DNA of 64,000 bases from Carnegiea gigantea (GCA_029747015.1 JAKOGI010000435.1:299501-363500); one strand, 5' to 3'. Shown: positions 46,510-59,175, numbered from the stretch's first letter. Notes: generated by a model not told the origin, from the sequence alone. Made by a program: numbers and translations.

Positions 46510-49500
46510 CATGTTTGCTTGGTGCTACAAAGAAATGCTCGGATTAGACCCAAAGGTTGCAATCTAATGCTTCTCTATCAAAAGGGGTGTTTTGGCTTAG
46601 AAGCAGCCTCAGCTACATTTTCGCCCGGAGTTCATACCAGAAATTGAAGAAGAGGTCAACAAACTCATAGAGACAGGATTCATTCACAAGGTTCCAACAT
46701 GGATCGCAAACATTGTGCTGGTTAGGAAGAAAAATGGGCAACTTTGTATTTACGCAGACTTCCGTGATCTCAATGACACTTGTCCAAAAGATGATTTCCC
46801 ATTGCTAGTCACGGAGCTTATGATCAACTCAACCACAGGGCTTGAAGTCTCGTCATTCATGGATTGTACTACAGGATACAATTAGAACTAGATGGCACTG
46901 GAAGATTAGGAGGCCATAGCTTTTTGCACACCTAAAGACATGTTTTGTTATAAGGTGATGTCCTTTAGTCTAAAGAATGCTAAAGTCGCTTACCGAAGGG
47001 CAATCCAAACCCTTTTTGATGATATGTTGCACAAAATAGTCGAGTATTATGTCGGTGATTTGGTAGTTAAGTCCAAAAAGGGGACATATCACATAAAAGA
47101 TCTTTGTCTGATCTTTAAGTGATTGTGTGATGCCAATTGAAGATGAATCCACTCAAGTGCGCATTTGGTGTCACCTCTGGGAAGTTCTTGGGTTTCATCG
47201 TTCACGACAGGGGGATTTACATCAGCTAATCTAAAATCAAAGCAATCCAAGAGATGCCTGAGTCTAAGAATCTAAAGGAGCTTCGTGGATTTCAAGGTCG
47301 CTTAGCATATAACTGAAGGTTCATCTCAAATCTTATAGGACACTGGCATTCCTTCAGCCACCTCATGAATAAGGGTGCACCATTTAACTGTGATGAGTCG
47401 TGTCGCATGACTTTTAAGAAAATATATAAGTATTTGCCTCTTCTTCCTATACCGGGGGCATCAATTCCTGACAAACCTCTCACACTCTAGATCGTACCTC
47501 AGGAAAAATCCTTAAGAACATTATGCATACGTGAGAATAAGGAAGGAAAAAAAGTCTCTTTGTACTAGTTAAGTCATACATTGGTTGACGCTGAATTACA
47601 GCACTCTCCCATCGAAAAGGTTTGCATATTGCTCATCTTTGAGATTCAAAAACTTAGACAGTATATGCAAGCCTAGACAATGTAATTGGTCCCTAAAACC
47701 AATCCCATCGAGTACATCTTGTTCAGGCTAATCTTAACTGGGCTACTTGAAAAATGGGTTGTAATTTTAAAGCAGTAGGACCTTGTCCATATACCATAAA
47801 GGGTGGTTAAGGTTCAAGCACAGGCAGATTTCTTAGCAGATCATCCAATTCATGATGATTAGGAGCTGAAAGATGATGTTTCAAGAGAAGATGTGTACTT
47901 TATTGGCCCTTCATGGGAAATGTATTTTGATGAAGCAGCAAGATGAAATAGCACTAGTGCAAGAATAGTTTTTCTCACTCCTAAAAAAGGATATCTTCTT
48001 GTATTCTTTTGTGCTTACTCAACTATGCTCTAACAATATGGCAGAGCACTATGCACTCAACTTAGGTCTTTAATGGCCATTGAGATAGGGATTAGAGACC
48101 TCAACATATATGGTGACTTACAGTTGGCCATCAATTAACTACTTGAGGAGCACGAGGTTAACAAAAAAGACCTTGTTTTGTATCACAAGCATGCATTACA
48201 GTTACCGGGCAGGTTAGACATAGCCAACTTGGACCATGTACCGATGAGTGCCAATAAGATAGAAGATACACTTGTAAGCCTCGCAACCACTATGGCACTG
48301 GGATAGGAGAAGATATGATTGCCCCAGCATGTAGCCATTGGATCATTCCACCCGATGATGAAGACTTAAAGGAAGATGTCAATGTGACCGGTGTTCTTAA
48401 GACAGATGCAGAAGACTGTTGTGTCAACTGATAATTGAGTACCTAGAGCATGGGAAACTCCTTAGAGACCCAAGGCATAAGATGAAAATACAGCGAAGAG
48501 CTGGACCCTTCCTTTCCTACAACGGAATACTCTATTGATGCTCTATTCGTGGCCATTGGTTATGATTCTTGGATATAGAAGAAGCAAATCAAGCGATGGC
48601 AGAAGCTCATTTAGGTGTGTGTACAACACATCAATCAGGGCCTAGCCTATATGATCGCATTAAGAGGATGGGTTACTATTGGCCCATTATGGTGCAAGAT
48701 TGCATAAATTACGTAAAGAGGTGTGACGCTTATCAGTTTCATACCAATTTCATATATTAACCTCTAGAAACTCTCCACCCAACAGTTACATCTTGGCCTT
48801 TTGAGGCATAGGGGCTTTCTGTTATTAGACCAATCACATCTAAGTCATATGTTGGCCACTCCTACATCCTAGCTGCCACTAGTTACTTCTCTAAATAGGC
48901 AGAAACAATTCCATTAAGGGGGCTCAAAAAAGAAAATGTAGTTAACTTTATAAGGATGCATATTATCTATTGATATGGTGTGCCTAGTTACATCATGACC
49001 AATAATGGTAAGCCCTTCTTCAATAACATGATGACTAGTTTGTCCAAGAAGTTTAAGTTTGTCCAATACAAGTCTTATATGTACAATGCCCCTGCAAGTG
49101 GCCTGGCAGAAGCCTTTAACAAAACACTTTGCTAATCACTTAAAAATGTTGTTGCAAAGTGTAAATGAGATTGGCAGGAAAGATTAGGGGAGTCTCTTTG
49201 GGCATACCAAACCATGTTTAAGACAGCAACACAGTTGACTCCATTCGCTTTAATGTATGGATTTTAAGTGCTGCTACTATTGGAACTCCAAATCCCATCA
49301 CTCTGAATCATTATTTAGGAAGGCTTGATGGAAGACGAAAATCACAGTCTTCACTTAGCTGAGTTGGAGGCCTCGGTGAGAAAGGACTTCAGGCGTGATA
49401 GAAGTTAGAATGCTACCAAGCTCGTCTATCAAGGGTGTTCAACAAAAAGGTTCGATTGCGCTCGTTTCAGGTTGGAGACGAGGTGCTAGAAGTGAGAAGG

Positions 49501-49667
49501 CTGTTCATTGCCTCTCACAAGACTAGAAGTAAGTTCACTTCCAAGTGGGATGGTCTTTATGTGGTTAGAAAAGTTACACAAATGGTGCCTACAAGATAGT
49601 TAACGCTGATGGGGTGTGCGTGGGACTCATACATGGCAAGTTCTTAAAACGCTACTATCCTTGAAAT
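46510..49667 (+). pseudogene. Tat-lineage gypsy pol: reverse transcriptase, RNase H, integrase, disrupted
   Basis: It continues the frame cut by Y: AWCYKEMLGLDPKVA, then VRKKNGQLCIYADFRDLN and CPKDDFPLL. The catalytic box at 47048-47059 reads YVGD instead of YVDD. RNase H blocks include SPIEKVCILLIFEIQKLRQYM, ADFLADHPI, MYFDEAAR and LDHVPMSANK. Integrase has EAHLGVCTTHQSG, the zinc-finger partner reads CINYVKRCDAY with the last Cys lost, GLSVIRPI replaces the catalytic Asp, and NNG replaces DNG. The C-terminal NGAYKIVNADG and GKFLKRYYP close the polyprotein. Several catalytic residues are gone and there are many stops, so the enzyme set is dead. Confidence 0.88.
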
Positions 49668-50094
49668 ATGATGTTTGTAAAGCTCGTAACTAAGAGCCTA
49701 AATTGCTCATTCTTTCAAGTCTAATTCTTTTGTAATACTCCTGGCCTACAGGAGTCTAAACTATGAACGATAAAAAAAAAAAAAGCTATGTTATTAAACT
49801 AGATATGGCTTGATCCTTTAGGGTGCTACATTCTGTTTAGGTAAATAAGTAACAAAGGCATATTTCCCATGTACAGCCGTAAAAAAATGAATAAATAAAA
49901 TTTGTCGATGCTCATTGGTTTTGATTATTTCTAATCACTATATATTATTACCTAAACCTGAAATTGAGAGATTCAGCTTCTTGCAATATAATCAAAGTTA
50001 ATTCCAACAAAACTATATTGAGTCTAAAAAACTGACACGTTGCAAATAAAGAAGTGAAAAAAAAACTTTCTGAGACGAAGCCACTAGACATAGT
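49668..50094. other. Spacer between Tat pol and the antisense frame
   Basis: About 430 bp of AT-rich sequence, where transcripts of pol and of the antisense frame would converge. Contains a 13-base A-run near 49771. Confidence 0.5.
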
Positions 50095-52976
50095 TTAGGC
50101 ATCCAATGTGCCTAAAAGTTCTTAGACACATTTCTTCGCTGTCTCAGGTTGAGCTATTTCACCTGTAGTAACTTAGGGGGCGACATCTAAATCAGCAACC
50201 TCTCTTTTAAGAGTAGATACGCCATCTTTGGCTTTCTTCAATGAAGCCTCAGTCTCTGCTAATTTGCCTTGCAATTTGAGCTCATTCGCTTTTAGTCATT
50301 CAAGATTAGCCTTAAGTAACTTCCTTCGCTTATGAGCTTAGGCATAGCAGCAGTTGCCTCATCAAACTGTGTGTTAACCTTTTCTACTGAAGCATGTGCT
50401 TTTTTGAGTTTGACTAATAAGGCTGCTTGCTTATTTAGCACATCTTTGACAAGAGTTCGACCTTTTAGTTGGGTTTACAACTTCAGGTACTACCCGACTT
50501 CGTTCAGATATGCCTCGGCTATATTCTTTAACCCCAAAGTCTACCTAGAAGAATGAGAAGGTTTCATATATCTACTCAGCTTCTTGGCAGATGTTTATAA
50601 TGTTAGCTTCTAACTTTGGGTTGAACTTTCCCAACTGTTGCTGAAAACATTGTTTCACACTTAAGGCCAAATCATTGAACACACTAGAAGCAATTCTCCT
50701 TAGAAAGTAGGTTGAAACGAAAGGGGTAAGAGACTGAAACTGATTTGCTTGCTTCACTGGTGAGGACATTAACTCAATGGAATCATCCTAAGATGACATA
50801 GCAACAGGCACAATCTAGGTGGCTTTCGTGTCTTTGTTACCAGATGCAGCCTTAAGTCTATCTCTGACTTCAGCAGTATCTCCCTACATTAAAAGGAGGA
50901 TTATAATAGCTAAAAAAAGAACACAAATGGGAAAGGGGCACGATAACAATATACACCTCCCTCTTTGCTTTGCTCTTTGATTTAAGTGAGGGGGTCACAT
51001 TGTTAAATTTGGCTTTGGAGCTACGCAGTTTTGTTGCACTGTCTGATTTGCTCTTTAAGCTTAACAAATTTTTTATTCCACTAATAGAGGTCCTGATATC
51101 TAAGAATCTCAAGGCGTGAATCTCCTCCTTCCCAAGGGATCACATTATCCTTCTCTGAGGAGATGTGTATGTTCCTAGCGAGGAACTATTACCTCCTTCT
51201 TTTCTAAGCTCAGCTGGGGATAGGGCATGCTCATTACTATGATGCATGGCTGGCTTATGTGCACTCACTTTTTCAGAATTAACAACTACGGTAGAGGTAT
51301 CATCAACAACTCTTGATCTGGCAGCTCTTCATGATTACACAATATCGCCTCTAGGTTGTTTGCGTCCTTGAGGGAAAACATCACCGCGTGAAGATCACCA
51401 CTAGCTAGCATATGCGACAGTGACCAATGTAGACTTCTTAGTAGGGGAATCAGGAATGGTAATGCTAGATCTTATTATATATTCTATCATGTTGAGCCAA
51501 TAGCTAACTACATCTTCTAAGATGCCCTACCAATCATTCATTCATGACTCACTTAGCACATCTTTGATAGAAGCCAAAACTATCGCCCAACTTGCAGGGG
51601 AAGTACAGCTCAATCATAGTTGTTCTTCCTTACCACAGGGTTGAAAACCCAAAATGAAGGCAAATCAAATATGTCCCCTAACTTGGGGATAAACTCTGGG
51701 TGTCAACTAAAGTCATTGATTTATCCTTCATTATAGCATTCACATGATAGATGGATCCTTGCATTTCAATAACTCTTGAGATTCTTCAGGATCTGATTCA
51801 TCTTTTCACCCAAGAACCTGACCGTCTTAGGATGGCTATGACAAGGATAATCAAAATTAGTTCTAAAGTAAGTCCCCAAACATCCATAAACATAATGAAT
51901 AAGAAAAATGATTTCCAATGTCTTCAAGCTCCTAGCTATAGAAATTCTATTCAACCCCCAATAAATGGTAGCCAAGATAAGAATTACTAGCTTTAGAAAT
52001 TCACTACAGGTAAGCTTGCTTGTAGCTACAAATATAGCTAGGCGAATAAAGGACACTACTTCAATTGGTAGCACAAAGGAGCATAACCAGTAGGAAATAA
52101 AGCCGGTAAGGTAGGTTTCTTCGATTATAGCCTTAAGAATGTTGAGCATCATAAAAGGATTGTTGTCCCTCTTAGTTTGCGATGAGCGAGGAGTAATTAG
52201 GCTAGACAGATAGGAAGTATTTGTTAGAGTTTTAACCAACTTTCTATTGTCACGGCTGGAATAAGCTGTATATATCTATCGCCCCCGGAATTAGAATTGT
52301 ATCCATTTAGAAGCAGGAAGCTGAACGATGCCATGAACATTTTGTATAGACTATGAAATATAAAGATGAGAAAGGAGCAAGTTATGGGAGTGTTATTATC
52401 TCTAAGTCCTACAGAAAGGAGTTCTTTAGCAAATGGAATGACTTTTGTAGTAAGCACCGCCAGCTGGAAGTCCACTTATAATCTGTAAATCCCATATAGA
52501 GATTCACATGTCTCCGTTCTCTGTGTAAAAGGTGTTGGTAGTATGGCACTATAGTTCATCGAATGCTTCGAAAATGGTGAGACGCTTGTTATAGCAGAAT
52601 AAGGATGCATACTGTCCATCGTAAAGCCTCTACTCGATAAGTCTCTCTTTGTTGCTGCCAAAAACGTCTTCGAGCCATTCCCAACAGCATGGTATGAAAA
52701 CGTTATCAGATAAGCAAGGTGACAAGTTGCCACAGGACAGTATCCCATCCATGATGCGATGGCGAAGTAAGGGTGTTGTTTCTTGAGAAGGGACTGAAGA
52801 TAGCTATGAAGTAAAGAGCACTCGCACAATAGAGGCGTTAGCATGCCTACCTGGAGAGTTACACCTTCTTTAATTGGATCATCTTCTTTGTCCAAGATGA
52901 CAGTTAGCTTCTTGGAATTTGAGGATAAATCCAAAAAATGCACCATGGTGAATGAAGAAAGGCAAGTCGCCACCAA
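50095..52976 (-). pseudogene. Antisense extra gene of the Tat element, plant-mobile-domain-like
   Basis: On the minus strand, opposite to pol, a decayed reading frame begins with MVATCLSSF at 52976. The first 166 codons are open and include YFAIASWMGYCPVATCHLAYL and FTMDSMHPYSAITS. A single TAA (52476-52478) separates them from the next 83 in-frame codons. A frame change near 52235 leads to a block reading SYWLCSFVLP and ILATIYWGLN, which resembles plant mobile domain proteins. The middle (51112-51766) is badly broken. The C-terminal part (50570-50095) is a Lys/Glu coiled coil with KLAETEASLKKAKDGVSTL. Extra antisense frames after pol are known in Tat-lineage elements. Their function is not established. 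Domain call is by motif memory. Confidence 0.6.
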
Positions 52977-53220
52977 AAAGATTAAGTGAGGGACTCTCGT
53001 ATCAAAAAATCGAATCTACAGACAGAAACAATTTCTCGTCTTAAAAGTTGACCTTACTTTGCAATCTAATTAGAGGAGTTGCAATGAGAAGGAAGAAATC
53101 CAAGTCGACTCCAACTAGATTAAGTGAGGGAGTCTCCTGTGAAAAATCAAATCTACGAGGAGACATAATTTCCTGTCTCAAAAGTCGATCTCATTTCATG
53201 ACCTAATAGGGGGAGTAGTC
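52970..53220. repeat. 138-bp tandem repeat after the antisense frame
   Basis: Two units share TTAAGTGAGGGA(C/G)TCTC, AAATCGAATCTAC-like and CTTAAAAGTTGACC/CTCAAAAGTCGATC blocks, with a period of 138 bp (52982 versus 53120). Each ends in a purine run, ATTAGAGGAG or AATAGGGGGAG. It lies in the 5' leader of the antisense frame. Confidence 0.75.
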
Positions 53221-53515
53221 AATTCAGCAGTTTTCTAATGCAAAAAAAGAAAAAATATTAATTTAAGTTCTCAGAAAAAAAGAGTTCAAAAAAAAGTTCA
53301 TAAGATCAAAATTGATTTAATTAAATAATCCCTACATAGTCACATAAAGCATTAAAAAATAATAAAAGGGTGGATTTTAAAAATTTTTAAAAGGGGAGGT
53401 GGCCAAGAAAAGTGAGGCTAAAACAAAAAGGAAAATCAAAAAACTAAAAGGGAACAAGCATGCTCGGCAATGTTATTGAAAAAAGACAAAAACAATGAAG
53501 GCAAAAGAGCATATC
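53221..53515. other. Tat 3' region left of Z
   Basis: A-rich sequence with no ORF, belonging to the Tat element. It continues at 59176 after the Z insertion. Its last five bases, ATATC (53511-53515), are the target duplication of Z. Confidence 0.5.
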
Positions 53516-54781
53516 TAATATGCCCGTAAGCACACAGTGGTGTTGTAGCAAATCAAGATAGATCCCATAGAGACTTGATTGATCTATTAGGTTATATTCT
53601 GTCAAGATAGCTAAGCAAATCAATACCTGATATTGAAATTGAACTAATCACCTATCTAATCTAATGGATAAATAATCAAGGAATTACACAAAAGTAGCAA
53701 TATCTCAATTCATGTATCAATCAAGCATTTCTTCCTCAATTGGTTATCTTGAAACTGATATTTGAAGTTACACAACCCTCTTTCAAGGTGAACGAAAATA
53801 CCTAAATCTAATTAATTACAATTTCTCAAGGGCTCTTAATTTGTTAAGGATTATTAAGCATGTGATTATCATATTCGTGGTTTCTCAATTGATGTGCTTT
53901 CTTAAGACTCCATACAATCAAGTCAAATCGTACGGTTCAAGTATTGAATTTCGCCTTTCAGTTCCTCATCCAACGCCCAAAAGATGCAAGAAGGTGATCA
54001 AATTTCTTGCATGACAATAAACATCTAGGACCCAATAAAACAATCTAACAATTCCAAAATGCTCAAAGAGATGAATAGCAAACCAAGAACATAAGTATTC
54101 ACTTCAATTACAAAACAAAATCATAATCGAAATTACAAAACATAAACCAAAATTAGAAAAAAGAAGAGAAGATAAGGGAAAAGAAAACAAATGCCCTGTA
54201 AAGTAACGCGCTTGAATCCATCGATTGCAAACCCGGTATGAATTCCTTGCAAATCTTCACTTCAATTCTCTCTCTTTTTGAAATCCTAATCAAATTGATA
54301 AAATTGAGGAGAGGAAAAACAGAAAAGGATGGAATGTGCTGAAATGAGGTTGAAAGCACCCTTTTTATAGTGGAACTTATTGAAGCCGAATAGCCACAAG
54401 AATTAAAGACATTAAACTGTCTGGAAATTGAAAAGTCGTGAGAAAACAAACAGCCTCGGGGGAAATGAAGACACCACGGATTGTGGGCACCACCACGGAT
54501 TTTTCCACCACGGACCATCCGTGGTGGTCACTGGCTCGACAGTCTTCTGTTCTTTCTTCCTTCCACAGGCATGGTAACTTGGGGTGTCCGTGGGGAGCCA
54601 AAATACACTTATTTATGGTCAAATTTGGTGTAAAATGGTCCAAAACCTACAAAACACAGAAAAGAACTATACCCAAATGTAAAATGGCGAAATGAGTATA
54701 AATCATAACATAAAGCACATAGGTCTCCCTAAAAATGCAGCAAAATGACCTCAAAATAGTGTGCACTTAAAGGACTTATCA
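53516..54781 (-). repeat. Left (3') LTR of Z
   Basis: 1266 bp, collinear with the right LTR from TGTTGTAGCAAATCAA to GGACTTATCA. The minus-strand promoter sequence CTATAAAAAGGG lies at about 54358-54370. Confidence 0.9.
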
Positions 54782-54825
54782 AAGTCCCCCATGCTTAAAC
54801 TGTTGCTTGTCCTCAAGCAAACACT
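54782..54825 (-). promoter_or_regulatory. Polypurine tract of Z
   Basis: The minus strand reads TTGAGGACAAGCAACAG, then GCATGGGGGACTT and the LTR. This matches the conserved layout beside LTR C. Confidence 0.75.
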
Positions 54826-56700
54826 AGAGAAATCGGACAAGGTGAGATGTATCTAAGACTCAAATACATAACAACCTCCTTAAAGTGGGCAAGCCATAGC
54901 ATATTACAAGCGAGAATATCAGTCAATGACAACCCTAAATAGCGTGTAAAATATTTCAAAACCAGGGGAAGGTGGACGTTTTAGAAAAAAGTACGAGACC
55001 GCAAGCTCGATATCAAACTTGATCACCCCTAGCGAACCACAAAGCATGTCATGCAAGCACATGGAATTAAATTGACTAGTAGAGCCTCACTTTAGGAAAA
55101 TGTAAATCACTCTCACTCATGTGTTTGAAATATAGCTTAGGTTCACTCAAGGCTCATTCCAAAGATACAATCTACCATATACTTGCAAAGACTCTCAAAT
55201 TCTCCACCACTAGAATGCAGTGTGCATAAGATAATCAAGAAGACTTCACTTGGGTTGTAATGTGGGGTAGAAGGGTTCAGGAAAAGCCGTGGACAAATGC
55301 ATTTGGGATAATGTGGAGCTACTTAGTCAAGTGACTAGGGAGCAACTAACAAAGCACTAAAAAACATAAAGTTCACCAACATTCCAAATTCTAACAATTC
55401 AATGAACATACCTCATGAATCAAGTAGAAAATGAGTTGACCAATAAAGAACTCAAGCTGTCTACATGTCCAATGTCAATCACTGAGTGTTTTTTTTTTTT
55501 TGGGTTTTTTCTTCTTCCTTTTTTTTCGTTGTCTTTTCTCTTTGTTTTTTTTGAACATGATTTTTTTCTTCTTGTTTTTTTTCTTTTGTTCTTATTTGGG
55601 AAATGAAATGAAAATTTCAATTATTGAAAGGTATAAAACCACTAATTTTCAAGTCACAATTTAACAAATAATACATATACACAACCTAAATAAGAGAGAA
55701 ATAAAGTAAATGCTCAATGTCATCATTGCCTCAACAAACCAATATACCAAAGCCACCCTAAACTCAATTATCCCCAAATTCACCCACTAGATAGGTGATG
55801 TGATGCTCCATAGACTTGCCTCAAAGGTTAGGAATATGTGTTGGGCCAGGGGTTAATATGAAGTGTTCATAACAAGAAAAGGATTATAGCTCAAAGGGGC
55901 TATCAAAGGGGAAAAATATGTAATATAAGGGTAGGCTATTTGGTTGCGTGGCTAAAAAATTCAAAGAAAGAAATGCATCTATCATATCATCAACTATGCA
56001 CATGCTAATGTGGTTTTGAACAAGAGTGATGGCAAGTTCTAGAGATGCAACGTGGAAGAATCGCACACATGAAAGAAACATGAGACTAAATATAATGATT
56101 AGTCCAAATAGGGCTCAAAATCTCATAGGACATCTACTAAAGTTACAATTAGCTCATTAAATGACTCTCATGTATCAATATTAGTGCTAAGGACTTTAAG
56201 GGATACCAAAGTTTTCAAATAAGACAAGGGTCAAAACAAGAAATGTTTACAAAACCTTCACAAATTTGGGCACCAAAAGAGATTACACATCAAAAGTTAT
56301 TGAAGCTCATGAAAGTTATTACGCCTAAACAAAAGCATCATTAGAGGTTATCTCAAACCAATCCTCACCATCTCCATATACAATCCTATATGCAAGTCTA
56401 AAATGCAACTAAATCTAACATGCTAGTGTAAACAAAAAGAAACCTAACCCTATATGCTCTGAATAGTGTGCAAGCTAATAACCAAAATGAAAAACATAAA
56501 GCTACCTTTCCCCTGTGCTTAGATAAAGCATTATTATTCAAAGAAAAGAAAGTAAAAGAAGCAAAAGGAAACAAAACATAACAATCTCACCAAGTCAGGC
56601 GTTGAGTGCACATATGCTAAGGCCTCCATGCAAACGGGGCATATGGAGCATCAGCCACTCTAACACATCTTCAAGACTCAACTTATTAAATCAAATGCCG
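54826..56700 (-). other. 3' untranslated part of element Z
   Basis: 1.9 kb with no credible ORF. It contains GGAGCATCAGCCACTC (56645-56660), shared with C and Y, and a T-rich stretch at 55486-55600 comparable to those in C and Y. The Lys-rich ORF over that stretch is an artefact. Confidence 0.5.
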
Positions 56701-57600
56701 TCAACATATGCAGGAACTTATCAAACTTCTAGGACCGTAATTTAGAAAATACAAGGAAGAGGCAATAAAGAAAGCCACACCAATCCTCTTAACCTTATCA
56801 ATGGCCTTAGAAAAATTATAGGAAGGATTAAAGAATGTAGTCCACATGACTTTCTTAGGCCAGCCCTCTAGACATAAAGAATTAGGGTCAATGGAGGGAT
56901 CATACCCTCTAAAATAACCTAGGGACACATAATCCTCAACATTCCCACCAAGCATACTAAATATGTTATCCTCATAGCCGAAATAATTATTAGCATCACA
57001 AATCATAGGATTACACATCGATGTAATACTCGGGGGAAGTAGAGGGTAATAAATAAATGGGTGAAACATGAGAATGAACAAGGGGATTAGGGAGAACAAT
57101 ATTATCACAACTAAGACTAGGAGACTCATCATGTATAAACATACCACGTGACTCCTCTAAAGGAGTCTTATCTAGATCATGCACCTCATCTAAATTATCT
57201 TCCAAGTTAAAATATGCATCAGTAATATCAAACTCAACAACTACCCTAAAGGGCTTACCCACCTCGAGCCCCATGCACAGAGCTAAAGGAGAGGATGAAT
57301 CAGGTAATGTTAGGACAACATCAGTATTATCCCAGGATGATGCAAAGTCAGGTTGCACATAGCAAGCATAATAAGGACACAAATTAGTAGCACGGTCATA
57401 AGAATTACACAAATCACACCAAAAAGGAGCATAATAAGATCTAGCATAGAATGCACAAGGATCAAGGAACGAATAGCCAGAAACACAACTAGCCTTCTCA
57501 AATTCAAATGAATCCCAAGCAATCCACTCAAGCAAATACGATGCCTTATCAACATTTTTACCATAAAAACCCCAATACCCTAAACCAGTCGGGTTTTACT
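56701..57600 (-). pseudogene. Gag-like protein of element Z, disrupted
   Basis: The minus-strand frame 57535-57011 (175 codons, likely extending upstream to about 57600) has LLEWIAWDSFEFEKA. This corresponds to FFEKLAWETYTFKK of Y. It is followed by the Cys cluster CDLCNSYDRATNLCPYY with Arg in place of His. A frame change near 57020 leads to a C-terminal block with FNPSYNFSKAIDKVKRIG, corresponding to the AQQFDKLKRAL end of C and Y. It has no pol domains. It is the most diverged of the three proteins. Confidence 0.6.
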
Positions 57601-57768
57601 ATTCACACCCGCATCAACAACGTCTACAATTTCTCATGTATCCATAAAATAACCATATTGAGCAAGAAAATCATGCAAACAATTTTTTGGTTTTCTTTTT
57701 CAAATAAAAAAACAAAAAATGCTTAGTCAAACTTATAGAGAAAAATCCAATATCCAACACTAGTCTTC

Positions 57769-57781
57769 GATAACGGCGCCA
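57769..57781 (-). promoter_or_regulatory. Primer-binding site of Z (tRNA-Asp type)
   Basis: The minus strand reads TTTTTTGGCGCCGTTATC after the LTR. The TGGCGCCGTT core is exact. Confidence 0.85.
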
Positions 57782-57788
57782 AAAAACA

Positions 57789-59170
57789 TGATAGGCCTAC
57801 AAGTGCACTGTGGCGTTGTAGCAAATCAAGGTCAATCCCACAAAGACCTGATTGATCTATTGGGTTATATTATGCCAAGACAAGCTAAGCAAATTAATAC
57901 TTGATATTGAAATTAAACTAATTAACTATCTGATACAACAATAATAACTCCCAGTATGGGTCCCGCTTTCGCGAGGTCTAGGAAGATCCAGCTATAGGTA
58001 ACCTTACCTCTACCGGCATTCCTACTCATAGAGAGGCTGATTCCAAGAGGCCAACTATCTGATCTAATGGATAAATAATCAAGAAATTATACAAAACTAG
58101 CAATCTCTCAATTCATGTATGAATCAAGCATGTCTTCCTCAATTGGTTATCATAAAACCGATAATTAAAGCATCACAACCTTCATTCAAGGTGAAGTGAA
58201 ACACCTAAATCTAACCAATTACCATTATTGAAGGGCTTTCGATTATTTTAGGATCATTAAGCATGCGATTATCATATTTGTGACTTCTCAATTGGTGTGC
58301 TCTCTCAAGACTCCATACAATAAAGTGAAATCCTATGGTTCAAGTATTGAATTTCACCTTTTAGTTTCTCATCCAATACCCAAAAGATGCAAGAAAGTGA
58401 TCAAATTTCTTGCAAGAAAATAAACATCTAAGATCTAATGAAACAATCTAACAATTCCAAAATGCTCAAAGAGATGAACAGCAAATCAAGAAATTTGCAT
58501 AAATCCAAAATCAAAACAAGATCACAATCGAAATTACAAAACTAAATCTAAATTAGAAAAGAGAAGAGAAGAGAAGAGAAAAGAAATGCTCCGCCAAGTA
58601 ACGCGCTTGAATTCGTCAATTGCAAACCCAGTATGAAATCCTTGCAAACCTTCACTTTAATTCTCTCTCTTTCTAAAACCGTAATCTAATTGATAAAATT
58701 GAAGAGAGGAAAAATAAAAATGGATGAGATGTGTTGAAATTAGGTTGAAAGCACCCTTTTTATAGTGAAACTCCTGGAAGCCGAACAGTCACGAGAATCA
58801 ATGGCATTAAAACTGCATAGAAGTCGAAAGGTCATGAGGTCGAGGGAAATAAAGACACCACTGACCGTGGGCAACATCACGGACCATTAGCACCACCACA
58901 GACTATTCGTAGTGGCCACTGGCTTGACATTCTTCTGTTCTTTTTTTCTTCCACAGACATGATGACTTGGGGGTGTTCGTGGGGAATCAAACTATAGTCA
59001 TTTATGGTCAAATTTGTGGTAAAATGGTCTAAAACCTACAAAACACATAAAAGAATCATGCCCAAGTGTAAAACGGGAAAAGGAGTATAAATTATAACAT
59101 AAAGCACAAAATTCTCTCTAAAAATGCAGCAAAATGACCACAAAATATTGTGCACTTAAAGGACTTATCA
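57789..59170 (-). repeat. Right (5') LTR of Z, with SINE insertion
   Basis: It starts TGATAGGCCTAC and ends GGACTTATCA. After subtracting the SINE and one target copy it is about 1253 bp, close to the left LTR. A promoter-like CTATAAAAAGGG on the minus strand lies at about 58754-58765. Confidence 0.9.
57935..58052 (-). mobile_element. 5'-truncated Au-like SINE with 11-bp target duplication
   Basis: AACTATCTGAT occurs on both sides (57924-57934 and 58053-58063). On the minus strand the 118-bp insert reads GGAATCAGCCTCTCTA, then GGTAAGGTTACC, CCTAGACCTCGCGAAAGCGG and a TTATTATTGTTG tail. This layout matches the 3' part of the plant Au SINE family. The tRNA-like 5' head with its promoter boxes is missing. 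The left LTR of Z lacks the insert. Confidence 0.8.
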
Positions 59171-59175
59171 ATATC

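Larger units (their letters stand above)
40021..46514. repeat. Target duplication CATGT flanking element Y
   Basis: CATGT occurs at 40021-40025 and 46510-46514. Removing the element and one copy joins LPKYKNMF to AWCYKEM in one frame of Tat pol, which proves the insertion point. Confidence 0.93.
53516..59170 (-). mobile_element. Element Z: gag-only LTR retrotransposon, minus orientation
   Basis: It is 5655 bp with LTRs of 1266 and 1382 bp. The longer one carries a SINE. ATATC flanks both sides (53511-53515 and 59171-59175). Primer site TGGCGCCGTTATC lies beside the right LTR and a GGGGGACTT purine tract beside the left one. The interior encodes only a decayed gag-like protein related to those of C and Y. 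Its left LTR starts TA instead of TG. Confidence 0.88.

Noticed and set aside
54377..54695. ORFs of 85-88 codons on both strands
   Set aside because: They lie inside the left LTR of Z and are not preserved in the right LTR.
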